Below the pieces are notes generated by a model. That model was not told the origin of the DNA. It saw nothing but the letters and a program-made list of their open reading frames with translations, and made no database searches. From Nostoc commune NIES-4072 (lineage in GTDB: Bacteria; Cyanobacteriota; Cyanobacteriia; Cyanobacteriales; Nostocaceae), in NCBI RefSeq assembly GCF_003113895.1, contig NZ_BDUD01000001.1, positions 186,001-250,000 of the forward strand: a DNA stretch of 64,000 bases, written 5' to 3'. Shown here one piece after another: positions 53,413 through 63,250 of this stretch (its first letter is position 1; each line of letters starts with the position of its first letter). Both the position numbers and the translations under genes were made by a program.

Positions 53413-56406
53413 TTATGAGGAATAAGCATCCATTGGCAGACAAGAACAAACAAAATTCCTGTCGCCAAAGGCTGCATCAATGCGACCAACAGCAGGCCAG
53501 AATTTATACTCACGAGTCCAAGGCGCAGGATAAGCAGCTTGTTCACGAGAATAGGGATGATGCCATTCTCCAGTGATGAGACTTTCGGCAGTGTGGGGTG
53601 CGTTCTTCAAAACATTATCTTGAGCATCCACCTTACCTGATTCTATTTCGGCGATTTCTTGGCGAATAGAAATCAACGCATCACAGAAACGATCTAACTC
53701 TTGTTTAGATTCACTTTCTGTAGGTTCCACCATGATTGTACCCCCTACAGGCCAGGAGACAGTCGGCGCATGGAAACCGTAGTCCATGAGACGCTTGGCG
53801 ACATCATCAATTTCGATCGCAGCTGATTTTTTGAGCGATCGCAAATCTAAAATACATTCATGGGCAACTAGACCATTTTTCCCCTGATACAAAACCGGAT
53901 AGTACGATTCCAGTCTCTTAGCGATGTAGTTAGCATTGAGAATCGCCACCTTAGTTGCTTCGGTTAAACCATCTGCACCCATCATGGCGATGTACATCCA
54001 AGAAATCACCAAGATACTAGCACTACCCCAAGGCGCAGCCGCCACCGCACCAATATGCTGGGTACTGGGGATTAGGGATTGGGAATTGGAAGTTTCTTCT
54101 TTCCTAGTCCCCAGTCCCCAGTCCCCAGTTCCTACCACAGGATGTCCGGGAAGAAAAGGCACGAGATGAGAGGCTACGCCAATGGGCCCCATACCAGGGC
54201 CACCGCCACCATGAGGAATACAGAAGGTTTTATGCAAGTTTAAATGACAGACATCCGCGCCAATATCTCCAGGACGGCAAATCCCCACTTGGGCGTTCAT
54301 ATTTGCCCCATCCATGTAAACTTGTCCACCGTGACTATGGACAACAGCGCAGATTTCCTGAATTGGTTCCTCAAAAACACCATGAGTTGAGGGATATGTC
54401 ACCATTAAAGCAGCTAGTTCATTGCTGTATTTTTCTGCCTTACTCTTCAAATCATCAACGTCAATATTACCTTGTGAGTCACAGGCAACAGCCACCACCT
54501 TCATCCCGCACATCACGGCGCTTGCTGGGTTTGTTCCATGTGCCGAAGTGGGAATCAAACAAACATTACGGTGTGCTTCACCCCGGCTTTCGTGATATTG
54601 ACGAATTACTAAAAGTCCGGCGTATTCACCCTGAGAACCAGCATTTGGTTGTAGAGAAATACCAGCAAACCCGGTAATTTCAGCTAACCATGCCTCAAGT
54701 TGCTCAAACAAGATTTGATAACCCTGAGTTTGCGACGCAGGTGCAAACGGGTGAATCTTGCCAAATTCCTCCCAACTTACCGGAATCATCTCAGCAGTAG
54801 CATTCAACTTCATTGTGCAAGAACCCAAAGGAATCATCGATGTCGTTAGCGATAAATCCTTGCTTTCAAGCTTGTGCAGATAGCGCAACAACTCAGTTTC
54901 TGAGTGATAGCGGTTAAATACAGGATGGGTGAGATAAGTGCTTTGACGGCTAAATGGTTCACCGCTTAAACCTGATTGCTGAGTTATCCATTCCATCTCT
55001 TGGATATTCAAAGCAAACCGTAACTCATCTGTCCCTGCAAAAATCCGGCATATATCTCGCACATCATCCAATGTGGTAGTCTCGTCCAACGAGATACCAA
55101 CAGTAGATGTATCAAAAATACGCAGATTAATTTGACGGGCTTCAGCAGCTTGTAAAATTTCTTGCAGAGGTTTAGTTCCTAACTCCACCTGTAGCGTATC
55201 AAAGAAAGGTTTAGAACTAATGCTGTAACCTAGTCTCTGCAACCACTCTGCCAAAATCAAAGTCCGGGAATGTATCTTCTGAGCTATTGTCTTAAGTCCA
55301 TCTGGCCCATGATAGACGGCGTACATACTCGCCATTACCGCCAGTAGCACCTGTGCAGTACAAATATTACTAGTAGCTTTTTCGCGGCGGATGTGCTGTT
55401 CGCGGGTTTGCAAGGCAAGACGTAATGCAGGCTTACCTTGAGCATCTTTTGATACTCCCACAATTCGCCCTGGAACCAGCCGTTTATACTCTTCCTTCGT
55501 AGCAAAGTATGCCGCGTGAGGCCCCCCAAACCCCAACGGAATACCAAAGCGTTGGGTGCTACCCACAGCAATATCAGCGCCAAATTCCCCAGGAGGGGTA
55601 AGCAAGGTTAAACTTAGAGGATCTGCTGCTACCGTCACCAATGCACCCTTAGCATGGGCTTTCTCTATAAAAGCGCGGTAGTCGTAAATAGTCCCATCAC
55701 TAGCGGGGTATTGTAGAACAGCTCCAAAAATTGGTTGATCAAAATCAAATGTTTGATGATCGCCAACAATAACCTTAATCCCTAATGGTCTAGCGCGTGT
55801 TTGCAACACGTCGATAGTTTGGGGATGACAATCATCAGAGACGAAATAGGCATTTGCCTGATTTTTACAAACACCATAGCTTAGGCTCATCGCTTCAGCT
55901 GCGGCTGTGGCTTCATCAAGTAAGGAAGCATTGGCGATTTCCAAACCTGTTAAGTCGATAATCAGGGTTTGGAAATTTAGCAGTGCTTCTAGTCGTCCTT
56001 GGGCAATTTCTGGCTGATAAGGAGTGTAGGCAGTATACCAACCAGGGTTTTCTAGGATATTACGCCCAATCACAGGTGGGGTAATAGTGTCGTAATATCC
56101 CATACCGATGTATGAACGGAAAACCTGATTTTTGGCAGCAACTTTTTTTAATGATGTCAGTGCTGCATACTCACTTTCGGCTTCTGGTAACTTTAACGGT
56201 TGCTTCAGCCGAATTGCCTGCGGGACTGTTTGGTTGATTAGGGCATCCAGACTGGGAAACCCCAAAACCTTAAGCATTTGCTGGATATCGTCGGAGTTAG
56301 GGCCAATATGTCTTGGCACAAAACTACTTAACTTTTGACTTTTTTGACTTTTTTCGTCCAGCACTTGCTGCTCATTAGACTTGAGAATAGGGGCGTTTAT
56401 TACCAC
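53413..56406 (-). CDS. gcvP: glycine dehydrogenase (decarboxylating), P protein
   Basis: 997 residues. The enzyme decarboxylates glycine with pyridoxal phosphate and hands the aminomethyl group to GcvH. Two halves: N-terminal ([19 protein letters not shown]...) and C-terminal with the PLP lysine in [20 protein letters not shown] (Lys~726). Residues about 757-782 ([16 protein letters not shown]...) are an insertion of repeat-encoded sequence between PFLPGHPVV and [13 protein letters not shown], which are adjacent in other GcvP proteins. The frame is kept. Third gene of gcvT-gcvH-gcvP. Confidence 0.97.
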   Translation of the reverse strand: MVINAPILKSNEQQVLDEKSQKSQKLSSFVPRHIGPNSDDIQQMLKVLGFPSLDALINQTVPQAIRLKQPLKLPEAESEYAALTSLKKVAAKNQVFRSYIGMGYYDTITPPVIGRNILENPGWYTAYTPYQPEIAQGRLEALLNFQTLIIDLTGLEIANASLLDEATAAAEAMSLSYGVCKNQANAYFVSDDCHPQTIDVLQTRARPLGIKVIVGDHQTFDFDQPIFGAVLQYPASDGTIYDYRAFIEKAHAKGALVTVAADPLSLTLLTPPGEFGADIAVGSTQRFGIPLGFGGPHAAYFATKEEYKRLVPGRIVGVSKDAQGKPALRLALQTREQHIRREKATSNICTAQVLLAVMASMYAVYHGPDGLKTIAQKIHSRTLILAEWLQRLGYSISSKPFFDTLQVELGTKPLQEILQAAEARQINLRIFDTSTVGISLDETTTLDDVRDICRIFAGTDELRFALNIQEMEWITQQSGLSGEPFSRQSTYLTHPVFNRYHSETELLRYLHKLESKDLSLTTSMIPLGSCTMKLNATAEMIPVSWEEFGKIHPFAPASQTQGYQILFEQLEAWLAEITGFAGISLQPNAGSQGEYAGLLVIRQYHESRGEAHRNVCLIPTSAHGTNPASAVMCGMKVVAVACDSQGNIDVDDLKSKAEKYSNELAALMVTYPSTHGVFEEPIQEICAVVHSHGGQVYMDGANMNAQVGICRPGDIGADVCHLNLHKTFCIPHGGGGPGMGPIGVASHLVPFLPGHPVVGTGDWGLGTRKEETSNSQSLIPSTQHIGAVAAAPWGSASILVISWMYIAMMGADGLTEATKVAILNANYIAKRLESYYPVLYQGKNGLVAHECILDLRSLKKSAAIEIDDVAKRLMDYGFHAPTVSWPVGGTIMVEPTESESKQELDRFCDALISIRQEIAEIESGKVDAQDNVLKNAPHTAESLITGEWHHPYSREQAAYPAPWTREYKFWPAVGRIDAAFGDRNFVCSCLPMDAYSS
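54059..54136. repeat. intergenic-type repeat inserted in gcvP
   Basis: The DNA reads GGTACTGGGGATTAGGGATT, then GGGAATTGG and CCCCAGTCCCCAGTCCCCAG on the plus strand, which are the G/C-rich heptamer units seen between genes (e.g. at 34678, 56595 and 58480). About 78 bases, a multiple of three, so gcvP stays open. Confidence 0.85.
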
Positions 56407-56603
56407 AAATTACTCTCCAGATGGTACTATTTCATATTTTGCAATAAATACTCATGAGAAGTGAGTGTAACTTTTTAGTTCATCTAAATTTCATGAATTA
56501 TCTTCGGGTGGAGTAGGAGATTGGAGATATGGGAAAGACAAGGGAGAAAATTTTACCTTATCCTCCTTGTCCCCTTTATCCCCCATTCCCTACTCCCTAC
56601 TCC

Positions 56604-56993
56604 CTACTCCCCTTCTACTTGTGCGCGATACTCATCTGCTGTCAAGGCATCCTCAACTTCATCAGGGTCATTGACACGCACTTTCAAAAACCACCCTTCC
56701 CCGTAAGGGTCTTCTGATACGTCTTCAGGAGAATTAATTAAAGCTTCATTGCGTTCTATAACTGTTCCTGTCACTGGTGAATTCAGTTCTTCAACGGCTT
56801 TCACTGATTCAATTGTGCCAAAGTTTTCTCCCCTAGTAAGAGCGTCACCAATTTCTGGCAGTTCTAAAAAGACGATATCGCCCAATTCATGTACAGCAAA
56901 TTCAGTAATACCAATGGTGGCAATTTCACCATCTATTCGCACGTATTCATGAGAATCCAGGTATCTGAAATCTTGAGGATATTCAAAAGACAT
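56604..56993 (-). CDS. gcvH: glycine cleavage H protein
   Basis: 129 residues, normal for GcvH. It carries lipoyl on Lys65 within [17 protein letters not shown] and shuttles the aminomethyl group between P, T and L proteins. [20 protein letters not shown] and [17 protein letters not shown] complete the fold. The final codons (GE, stop) fall into the GGGGAGTAGGGAGTAG repeat. Middle gene of the operon. Confidence 0.97.
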   Translation of the reverse strand: MSFEYPQDFRYLDSHEYVRIDGEIATIGITEFAVHELGDIVFLELPEIGDALTRGENFGTIESVKAVEELNSPVTGTVIERNEALINSPEDVSEDPYGEGWFLKVRVNDPDEVEDALTADEYRAQVEGE

Positions 56994-57122
56994 ATCACTT
57001 CCTCTCCCTTATCAAAAAAATTATTGCCTTAACAGTCATCAAAGCCATATTTAGTAATGAACCTTACTGTATGTACATTGACTAACTCACAACACATTAT
57101 TCCTCAAAAACCTCGACGCTTA

Positions 57123-58301
57123 TCAGTTGGCGACACGATTTTTTGACCGATAAAAGGGACGTTTAACTACAACTCCTGGGTAAGCTTTGCCGCGAATTTC
57201 GACTTCTAGCTGTTGACCGATGGTTGCTAATTGAGTAGGAACGTAAGCTAAGGCAATGGGATAACCCAGTGTAGGCGACAGAGTGCCACTGGAAATTTCT
57301 CCCACAACTTTACCTGCTGATAACACTTGATAGCCGTGACGGGCAATGTTGCGTCCTTGGGTTTGCAAACCCACCAATCGGCGCTGCACTCCAGTAGCTT
57401 TTTGCTGTGCTAAAATTTCCCGACCAATAAATTCGCCTTTGGTATCTAAGTGAACTAGCCACCCTAAACCTGCTTCTAAAGGTGTGGTGGTGTCATCGAT
57501 ATCTTGTCCGTAAAGTGCCATCGCTGCTTCTAGCCGCAGAGTGTCTCTCGCACCGAGTCCACAGGGAATAACACCAGCATTATAAAGACTTAACCACAAT
57601 TCTACGCCCACATCTGGGTCTACCATCACCTCAAAGCCATCTTCTCCGGTGTAACCTGTGCGAGCCAGGAAAGCAGGTTTCCCTAGTAGGGTTGCTTCTA
57701 GATGTCCGAAGGCTTTGATTGGTTGTAAGTCTTCTTGCACTAAAGGTTGGAGGTATTTAATCGCTTTTGGCCCTTGCACGGCAATTAAGGCTTTATCTGG
57801 TGAAAGGTCTTGGAATTGCACTTTATCTAAGTCAAGGTGTTGCAATAGCCATGCTTTATCTTTAGCAGAGGTTGCCGCATTGACGATGATGAATGCCTTC
57901 TGTATACCAATGGTGTCTTCACCTTGGTAATAAACAATGATATCGTCAATAATTCCGGCTTGGGGATTTAACAATACGGTGTATTGTGCTTGACCGGGTT
58001 GCAAACGACTCAAGTCTGAAGGCACTAGAGGCTGGAGTTGGGAAATGAGGTTTTTACCTTGGAGGGTAAATTTGCCCATGTGAGAAATATCGAACATTCC
58101 GGCTGTATTTCTTACAGCTTCGTGTTCGCGGCTAATGCCACTGAATTGCACAGGCATTTCCCAACCGCCAAAGCTGGTAAAGCGTGCTTTAAGTTCTACA
58201 CCCAGTTGATATAAAGGGGTTCGCGCCAGAGATTGGGCGTTGTCTTCTTGATTAGCCACAGGTAATTTTGCGTAGATGCGGAGCAACTTGCCATTAGGCA
58301 T
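57123..58301 (-). CDS. gcvT: aminomethyltransferase, T protein
   Basis: 392 residues. [43 protein letters not shown] segment ([19 protein letters not shown]) and [15 protein letters not shown] (folate- and substrate-binding regions) are typical of GcvT. It releases ammonia and loads the methylene on tetrahydrofolate. First gene of gcvT-gcvH-gcvP; no gcvL is adjacent. The N-terminal ~20 residues ([20 protein letters not shown]) are longer than usual; the next in-frame start is not near the ribosome-site position, so this start is kept with some doubt. Confidence 0.96.
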   Translation of the reverse strand: MPNGKLLRIYAKLPVANQEDNAQSLARTPLYQLGVELKARFTSFGGWEMPVQFSGISREHEAVRNTAGMFDISHMGKFTLQGKNLISQLQPLVPSDLSRLQPGQAQYTVLLNPQAGIIDDIIVYYQGEDTIGIQKAFIIVNAATSAKDKAWLLQHLDLDKVQFQDLSPDKALIAVQGPKAIKYLQPLVQEDLQPIKAFGHLEATLLGKPAFLARTGYTGEDGFEVMVDPDVGVELWLSLYNAGVIPCGLGARDTLRLEAAMALYGQDIDDTTTPLEAGLGWLVHLDTKGEFIGREILAQQKATGVQRRLVGLQTQGRNIARHGYQVLSAGKVVGEISSGTLSPTLGYPIALAYVPTQLATIGQQLEVEIRGKAYPGVVVKRPFYRSKNRVAN

Positions 58302-58354
58302 CGCACCTCAACATCTATAATCCTACGAGATGCTTTCTGGTTTTACAGTCTTAT

Positions 58355-58525
58355 GTATTGAATTTGGGCATTGGGCATTGGGCATGGGAAAGAGGACTTG
58401 GGGACAAGGAGAATTGGAAACAAGGGGAAAGACTTGTTGGAAGTTCTAAACTTTTGTCACCTTGTCCCCAAGTCCCCTCTGCTCCTCCATCTCCCTCACT
58501 CCCCACTCCCTTATCCCCTTCCATA
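58355..58525. repeat. heptamer and G/C-rich tracts upstream of gcvT
   Basis: TTGGGCA units (58367-58385), GGACTTGGGGACAAGGAG and the complementary C-rich run CCCCAAGTCCCCTCTGC. No glycine riboswitch pattern was recognised in the gap. Confidence 0.8.
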
Positions 58526-58574
58526 AGCTTTAATAGTTAATGGTGCAAGTGTTGAGATTTATTAAGAAGACATT

Positions 58575-59072
58575 ATGAAATATTGGCGACTGTTAGCTAG
58601 CTTTGTCTTAGCGATGGTTCTTTTTTGGTTTCCCCTATCGGCGCAAGCTGCAAGTTCTTCTAGTATTACCCGTTCTGTGGGTAATGATGAACTCAAGGGC
58701 AAGGATTACTCTGGTCAAAGTTTAGTTGGTACTGAGTTTACCAATCTCAAATTAGAGAATGCTAATTTTAGCAATGCTGACTTACGTGGTGTCGTGTTTA
58801 ACGGTACTCTGCTGGAGGGAGTAAATCTGCATGGTGCTGATTTTAGTGAAGGCATAGCCTATCTAACACAGTTTAAGGATGCTGATTTAAGTGATGCTGT
58901 ATTGACTGATGCAATGATGCTGCGTTCTATTTTTGATGATGTAAATGTCAAAGATGCTGATTTTACGAATGCAATTTTAGATGGGACGCAAGTGAAAAAA
59001 CTTTGTGTTAAGGCAAGTGGTGTTAATTCTAAAACTGGTGTAGATACTCGCCAGTCTTTAGGATGTAAGTAG
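58575..59072 (+). CDS. exported pentapeptide-repeat (lumenal type) protein
   Basis: 165 residues. A signal peptide ([21 protein letters not shown]) directs export, in cyanobacteria likely to the thylakoid lumen or periplasm. The body has pentapeptides ([20 protein letters not shown], then [10 protein letters not shown]) and a C-terminal pair of Cys (KKLCVKASG...SLGCK). This matches the TL20.3/TL15-type lumenal pentapeptide proteins. Function not fixed. Divergent from gcvT, with a terminator downstream. Confidence 0.87.
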   Translation: MKYWRLLASFVLAMVLFWFPLSAQAASSSSITRSVGNDELKGKDYSGQSLVGTEFTNLKLENANFSNADLRGVVFNGTLLEGVNLHGADFSEGIAYLTQFKDADLSDAVLTDAMMLRSIFDDVNVKDADFTNAILDGTQVKKLCVKASGVNSKTGVDTRQSLGCK

Positions 59073-59076
59073 AATT

Positions 59077-59117
59077 TATCCCCTTCTTCGCTGGAGGAGA
59101 GGGGGATATTTTTTTTA
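59077..59117 (+). terminator. terminator of the lumenal protein gene
   Basis: TATCCCC and GGGGGATA pair around an 18-base part-paired loop, followed by eight to nine Ts. It begins a few bases past the stop. Confidence 0.85.
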
Positions 59118-59149
59118 TGAATTATGAATTAGGCGCAGCGATGTCTAAC

Positions 59150-59262
59150 GACAAGCCGCTGACGCTCCAACTCTTGGAGATGCTACGCGAACGTCGCTAC
59201 CGCTTCTCTACGAGAGGCTTGTCTGCGACACGCTCCGCGAACGCCAACGCTAATGCGTCTAC
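59150..59262. repeat. palindromic dispersed repeat cluster
   Basis: CGCTTCTCTACGAGAGGC and ACGCTCCGCGAACGCCAACGC type units in tandem; related sequence at 61320-61385. It runs up to the end of the TPR gene on the minus strand. Confidence 0.65.
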
Positions 59263-59263
59263 G

Positions 59264-61156
59264 CTAGTGATATGCTTCTCTTAAAAAGCTGGCATAATTT
59301 GCCCGAATCGTCATAGTAGTAGGATGACTTACACCTAAAGTTTGTTCACAAATTTTCAAAGCTTGCTCAAATAAGGGTTTGGCTTTCCTGTAGCGTCTTG
59401 TATTACGGTAGAGTGCTGCGAGATTGTTTAGACTAATGGCGACATCAGGATGATTATCTCCCAGCAAGCGTTTACTCACTTCTAAAGCTTCTTGATACAA
59501 GGGTTCGGCTTTGCTGTAGCGTTGTGTAGATTCGTAGAGTTGTGCTAAATTATTCAGGCTAGTAGCGACATCAAGATGGTTCTCTCCCAGCAAGCGTTTT
59601 CTCATTTCTAAAGCTTTTTTAAGCAAGGGTTCAGCTTTGCTATAGCGTCCTGTGTAACAGTACAATGCTGCTAAATTGTTCAAGGTAGTAGCGACATGGG
59701 GATGTTCTTCTCCCACTAAGCGTTTCCACAGTTTCAAAGCTTGCTGATACAAAGGTTCGGCTTGGTTATAGCGTCCTATCGATTCATAGAGTAATGCTAA
59801 ATAGCTTAGGGTAGTGGCGACATCAGTGTGTTCTTCTCCCAGCAGGCGTTTTCTTAGTTTTAAAGCTTGGTGATACAGAGGTTCGGCTTCGCTGTAACGT
59901 CCTGTAGAATCGTAAAGTTGTGCTAAATTATTTAGGCTAGTAGCGACATCAAGATGGTTGTCTCCCAGCAGGCGTTTGCTCAGTTCTAAAGCTTGCTGAT
60001 ACAAAGTTTCAGCTTCGCTGTAGCGTCCTGTAGATTTGTAAAATCCTGCTAAATTGTTCAAACTAGCAGCGACATTGGTATGTTCTAAACTAAGACGATT
60101 TTGAGTTAGTTCTACACACTGTTGCAACCAATATTCTGCTTGCTGATAAAGTCCTTGACCTTGATAAAACCAGGACAATTTGGTAAACAGAGTAATTAGA
60201 TTTTCATCACCTACATACTGGGATAGGTGGGTTGCAACTTCTATAATGTGCGGGATATGTGGAGTGAGGTTGAGAATATCTTCAGGGTTAGGCTGTTGCG
60301 GAATTAGCTTTGCTACCTCTAACATCATCGCTGCAAAGTTACTTTTTGCTTCATCCCCCTCATTTGACTTATCCAACTTCATTTTAAAAAGTTGTCGAAT
60401 GAGGGGATTTAGACAATAAATTCCTTTACTTTTCTGTTGTAGCAAGTGTAATTCTAGTAAATCGGCTATGGCTTTCTGCCAAAGTTCTTGTTTATTGTTA
60501 TCTTTTCTCGTCTCAAGAGATAAGGGAATGTCAGCTAAAGCACACAAACTTAGCAAACAGCCAAAGCTTTGTGCATTTTCATCCAACTGTTCCCAACTTA
60601 ATTCAAAAGCTTCAGCGACACCGTATTCATAAGACATCAATGAGTTAGTATTGAGTACTGATTCATGTTCCACTCGTTTTTTCTCTAGCCGCTTCAGCAG
60701 TGTTTCCAGAGACAAATCTGGCATTTTATCCAGATATCGCCCTACTAACTCTAGCGCTAAAGGCAAATATTCTAAAAATTTACAAATTCTTCTCGCAACC
60801 CAAGGTTCTTGTTGCAGTCGTTCCCGAACCACCAGCGCTTTTAATAATTTAATCGCCGCCGATGGTTTGAGGACATCCAATTCGCTATTATATTTCGCCC
60901 TCAGGTAAGCTTGTAACGTTTCTAGTTTGTCCCGATTGTTAGAAATAGCTAACTCAGGATAACTCTGAGCGAATTTTTCATATATCTCACTCATCCGCTT
61001 TCTGAAAGCAGCAACATCAACGTTTAATTCGCTGAGAAGTTTAGCTTCACTTTTACCTAAATTCTCATTATTATAATACTTTAAAAAAGCTGCTGTTTGC
61101 TCTAGAGATAAGCTATGATCAGCAGCTTCTTCGGCTAGAAAATTAGCCCATTGCAT
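59264..61156 (-). CDS. STAND-derived TPR protein lacking its P-loop
   Basis: 630 residues. The N-terminal ~90 (MQWANFLAEEAADHSLSLEQ...) is a helical domain found at the start of cyanobacterial NB-ARC proteins. It joins directly to ARRICKFLEYLPLALELVGR and the winged-helix region of NB-ARC; the Walker A/B part is missing, so no ATP binding is expected. The C-terminal half has seven 42-residue kinesin-light-chain TPRs (VAASLNNLAGFYKSTGRYSE, VATSLNNLAQLYDSTGRYSE and so on). The loss of the P-loop is in frame. It may act as a scaffold or be on the way to decay. Confidence 0.75.
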   Translation of the reverse strand: MQWANFLAEEAADHSLSLEQTAAFLKYYNNENLGKSEAKLLSELNVDVAAFRKRMSEIYEKFAQSYPELAISNNRDKLETLQAYLRAKYNSELDVLKPSAAIKLLKALVVRERLQQEPWVARRICKFLEYLPLALELVGRYLDKMPDLSLETLLKRLEKKRVEHESVLNTNSLMSYEYGVAEAFELSWEQLDENAQSFGCLLSLCALADIPLSLETRKDNNKQELWQKAIADLLELHLLQQKSKGIYCLNPLIRQLFKMKLDKSNEGDEAKSNFAAMMLEVAKLIPQQPNPEDILNLTPHIPHIIEVATHLSQYVGDENLITLFTKLSWFYQGQGLYQQAEYWLQQCVELTQNRLSLEHTNVAASLNNLAGFYKSTGRYSEAETLYQQALELSKRLLGDNHLDVATSLNNLAQLYDSTGRYSEAEPLYHQALKLRKRLLGEEHTDVATTLSYLALLYESIGRYNQAEPLYQQALKLWKRLVGEEHPHVATTLNNLAALYCYTGRYSKAEPLLKKALEMRKRLLGENHLDVATSLNNLAQLYESTQRYSKAEPLYQEALEVSKRLLGDNHPDVAISLNNLAALYRNTRRYRKAKPLFEQALKICEQTLGVSHPTTMTIRANYASFLREAYH

Positions 61157-61501
61157 AAACAGCTTATGATATTTATTTTTAATTCTACTTTGTCTTCATT
61201 TAGAAATCCCCTCTATTTTGGGTAAAAATACCATTTGTATAGAAACCTTTAAAAGCAATGGCTTTCCGTTAGGGATTGCCATTTGAGCTTGTGAACCTCA
61301 AGTTTGAGAATCGAACCGCGTTCGCGCAGCGTCTCGCAGAGAAGGGCGCAAAGGGCGCGTTCAGCGTCTCGTAGAGAAGAAATAAGTAAGAGAGAGCGAT
61401 CGCCATTTTAAGTTAGAATTGATGGGCGATCGCTGCTAAAATTTGAACTAAAACTGTTGTGTGGCATCCATTTGATGTGATTTTTTGAAAGGGTGCGATC
61501 G
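61157..61501. other. intergenic region with a palindromic repeat
   Basis: Holds a repeat of the CGTTCGCGCAGCGTCTCGCA type (61318-61385) and two or three HIP1 sites. No gene found. Confidence 0.5.
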
Positions 61502-61645
61502 TTAGCGATAAGGTTTTCTTAAAAAGATTGCATAATTTCTCCGAACTCTTATCGTATCGGGATGACCTACACCCAAAGTCTGCTCACAAATTGCCAAAGC
61601 TTGCTGATACAGGGGTTCGGCTTCGCTGTAGCGTTTTGTAGAAGC
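61502..61645 (-). pseudogene. TPR-protein C-terminal remnant
   Basis: The minus-strand frame ASTKRYSEAEPLYQQALAIC, then EQTLGVGHPDTIRVRRNYAI and FLRKPYR to a stop at 61502-61504 matches the end of the 59264-61156 gene (KICEQTLGVSHPTTMTIRAN...). Only the last ~48 codons survive. It is the tail of a duplicate, or of an earlier allele, of that gene. It is read in a different frame from the neighbouring 136-residue repeat ORF. Confidence 0.75.
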
Positions 61646-61756
61646 ATGGATACAGCCCTACTGAAATTATTCTGGCGGCGGCAATTTTAACTTCATTGTC
61701 GATTGGGGGAATTGCCTCTGTGATTGTGGCGATTACGGGTTTAGTTAAACCTGAAC

Positions 61757-62029
61757 GTTGAGCCTCTGAACCTGAACGTCGAGCCTTTTTACCCGAACGT
61801 CGAGCCTTTTTACTCGGACGTTGCACCTTTTTACTCGGACGTTGCACCTTTTTGCTCGGACGTTGCACCTTTTTGCTCGGACGTTGCACCTTTTTGCTCG
61901 GACGTTGCACCTTTTTACTCGGACGTTGCACCTTTTTGCTCGGACGTTGCACCTTTTTGCTCGAACGTTGCACCTTTTTGCTCGAACGTTGCACCTTTTT
62001 GCTCGAACGTTGAGCCTTTGAACCTCAAA
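61757..62029. repeat. 21-bp minisatellite, thirteen units
   Basis: Thirteen consecutive 21-base units at 61757, 61778, 61799 and so on to 62029, core GTTGCACCTTTTTGCTCGGAC. Being a multiple of 3, it opens long frames on both strands: minus VQRPSKK, plus LHLFART and RCTFLLG. The plus strand just before (about 61670-61755) codes a hydrophobic run, IILAAAILTSLSIGGIASVI, ending at GLVKPER-stop, and the minus ORF continues past it. No spacers, so not CRISPR. Neither frame is firmly a gene. Confidence 0.92.
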
Positions 62030-62095
62030 TTTGGGATTTGGTACTCAAAACAGTCAGGTAAATATTGTATTTATTATGCCTTCTGCTTTCTTAAA

Positions 62096-63250
62096 CTAAG
62101 GTGACTGATTCAACACCCACTTCAACCACTGCCTAAAAGAACTTATAGTATTCAAACGATGGACTCCAGGCGCACGGGTGGCGGCGAGTCCATCAACGGC
62201 GACTAATGCGGCGTATTGCAAGCCCAAAAAACTATCAACTGCTGCATAAGGCCCACCTAAAGTAATAGCCCCAGCAGCATACATTTGACCTCTATCACTA
62301 CGCATTTCTACTAATTCAAAATTGTTCGTTACAGTCAGTCGCCCCAAGTGATTTACTGGGAGGTTGTAATGTTTTACCAAATCTGCTATGAGGGGATTAG
62401 AATCTACCTTGGCATCCAGTCCAGTAGCATCAATAATAAAGTCAGCTAGCAATTTCATTTCCCCAAAGCTTTGTTCTCGAATACGGGTAATAGTCCGGTT
62501 TTGGGCATCTCGTTCTACATCCAAAACTTCACCGAAGGTAATTTGATACCAGCCTTCGCTTAACCCTTGGGCAGTAATTTGCTGCCAGTCTTGGCGGTCG
62601 GCGGTGGTAGTTCCACCCCAGTCTGCTAGTAAGCGTTTGCGTTCATCGGGGGTGGCTTTTTCTAACATTGCTCGGAGTTCGCCGCCCCAACAGGCTTTCG
62701 GCCAGTTAAAGGGTTGAAATTCGTAATGATTTTTGACTAGGCGCTGGGTATTTTGAAATTTGTTGCCTTGAGGTTTTGGCGATCGCATTAAATGCAAAAC
62801 TGCAATATTCCGATTTCTTTTTCTAGCTTCATAAATGCGCTGTACAATCCGCGAAGCCACAATTCCCCGCCCCCGAATCAATACCGTACCACCTTGTTGC
62901 TCTAGTTGCTCATAAACATGATCGTGTGCTTCATAAGCATTGACGACAGATTTAAAGTCTTGATATTTTTCCCTATAAGCTTGCAAATCTGGGAGAAACT
63001 GAATTGCTGGATACCCAGTAGCTAAATGTAAATAACGACTAACTAAAAAAGCATAATTTCCTGGGGCGCGAGAATAGGCTATACAATATCTGCCATCATC
63101 AGTTTTGCGAATTCCCCTAACTCGTCCATAGCGATAAATTTGATTCCAGCCAATGCGCTTCGCCTCCCTATCTATGGAATCAAAGACATTACCCGCACGA
63201 GGAGTATAAGTTTCTGCAAATGTAGGTTCAGCAAACACTTGCCACAAATA
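62096..63250 (-). pseudogene. FAD/NAD(P)-binding protein truncated by an IS
   Basis: A reading frame of 398 residues opens inside the IS; its first ~14 residues (MITSAYQSITSNLG) are IS-encoded. The real gene part starts YLWQVFAEPTFAETYTP and includes YAFLVSRYLHLATGYPAIQF, a Rossmann-like GGTVLIRGRGIVASRIVQRI (about 137-156), ADFIIDATGLDAKVD and AAGAITLGGPYAAVDSFLGL near the end, as in flavin/NAD(P)-dependent oxidoreductases. The N-terminal FAD-binding region should lie beyond the IS, outside the window. Likely inactive. Family called only to the superfamily level. Confidence 0.75.

Noticed and set aside
53283..53576. 97-residue ORF overlapping the gcvP end
   Set aside because: Passes through the gcvP terminator and is antisense to gcvP.
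58302..58574. Glycine riboswitch before gcvT
   Set aside because: The gap is mostly heptamer repeats; no riboswitch core was recognised.
61300..61330. tRNA-like T-loop GGTTCGATTC on the minus strand
   Set aside because: No matching acceptor or anticodon stem around it.
61821..62021. Plus-strand ORF of LHLFART repeats as a gene
   Set aside because: Only a reading of the minisatellite; no ribosome site, no non-repeat part.
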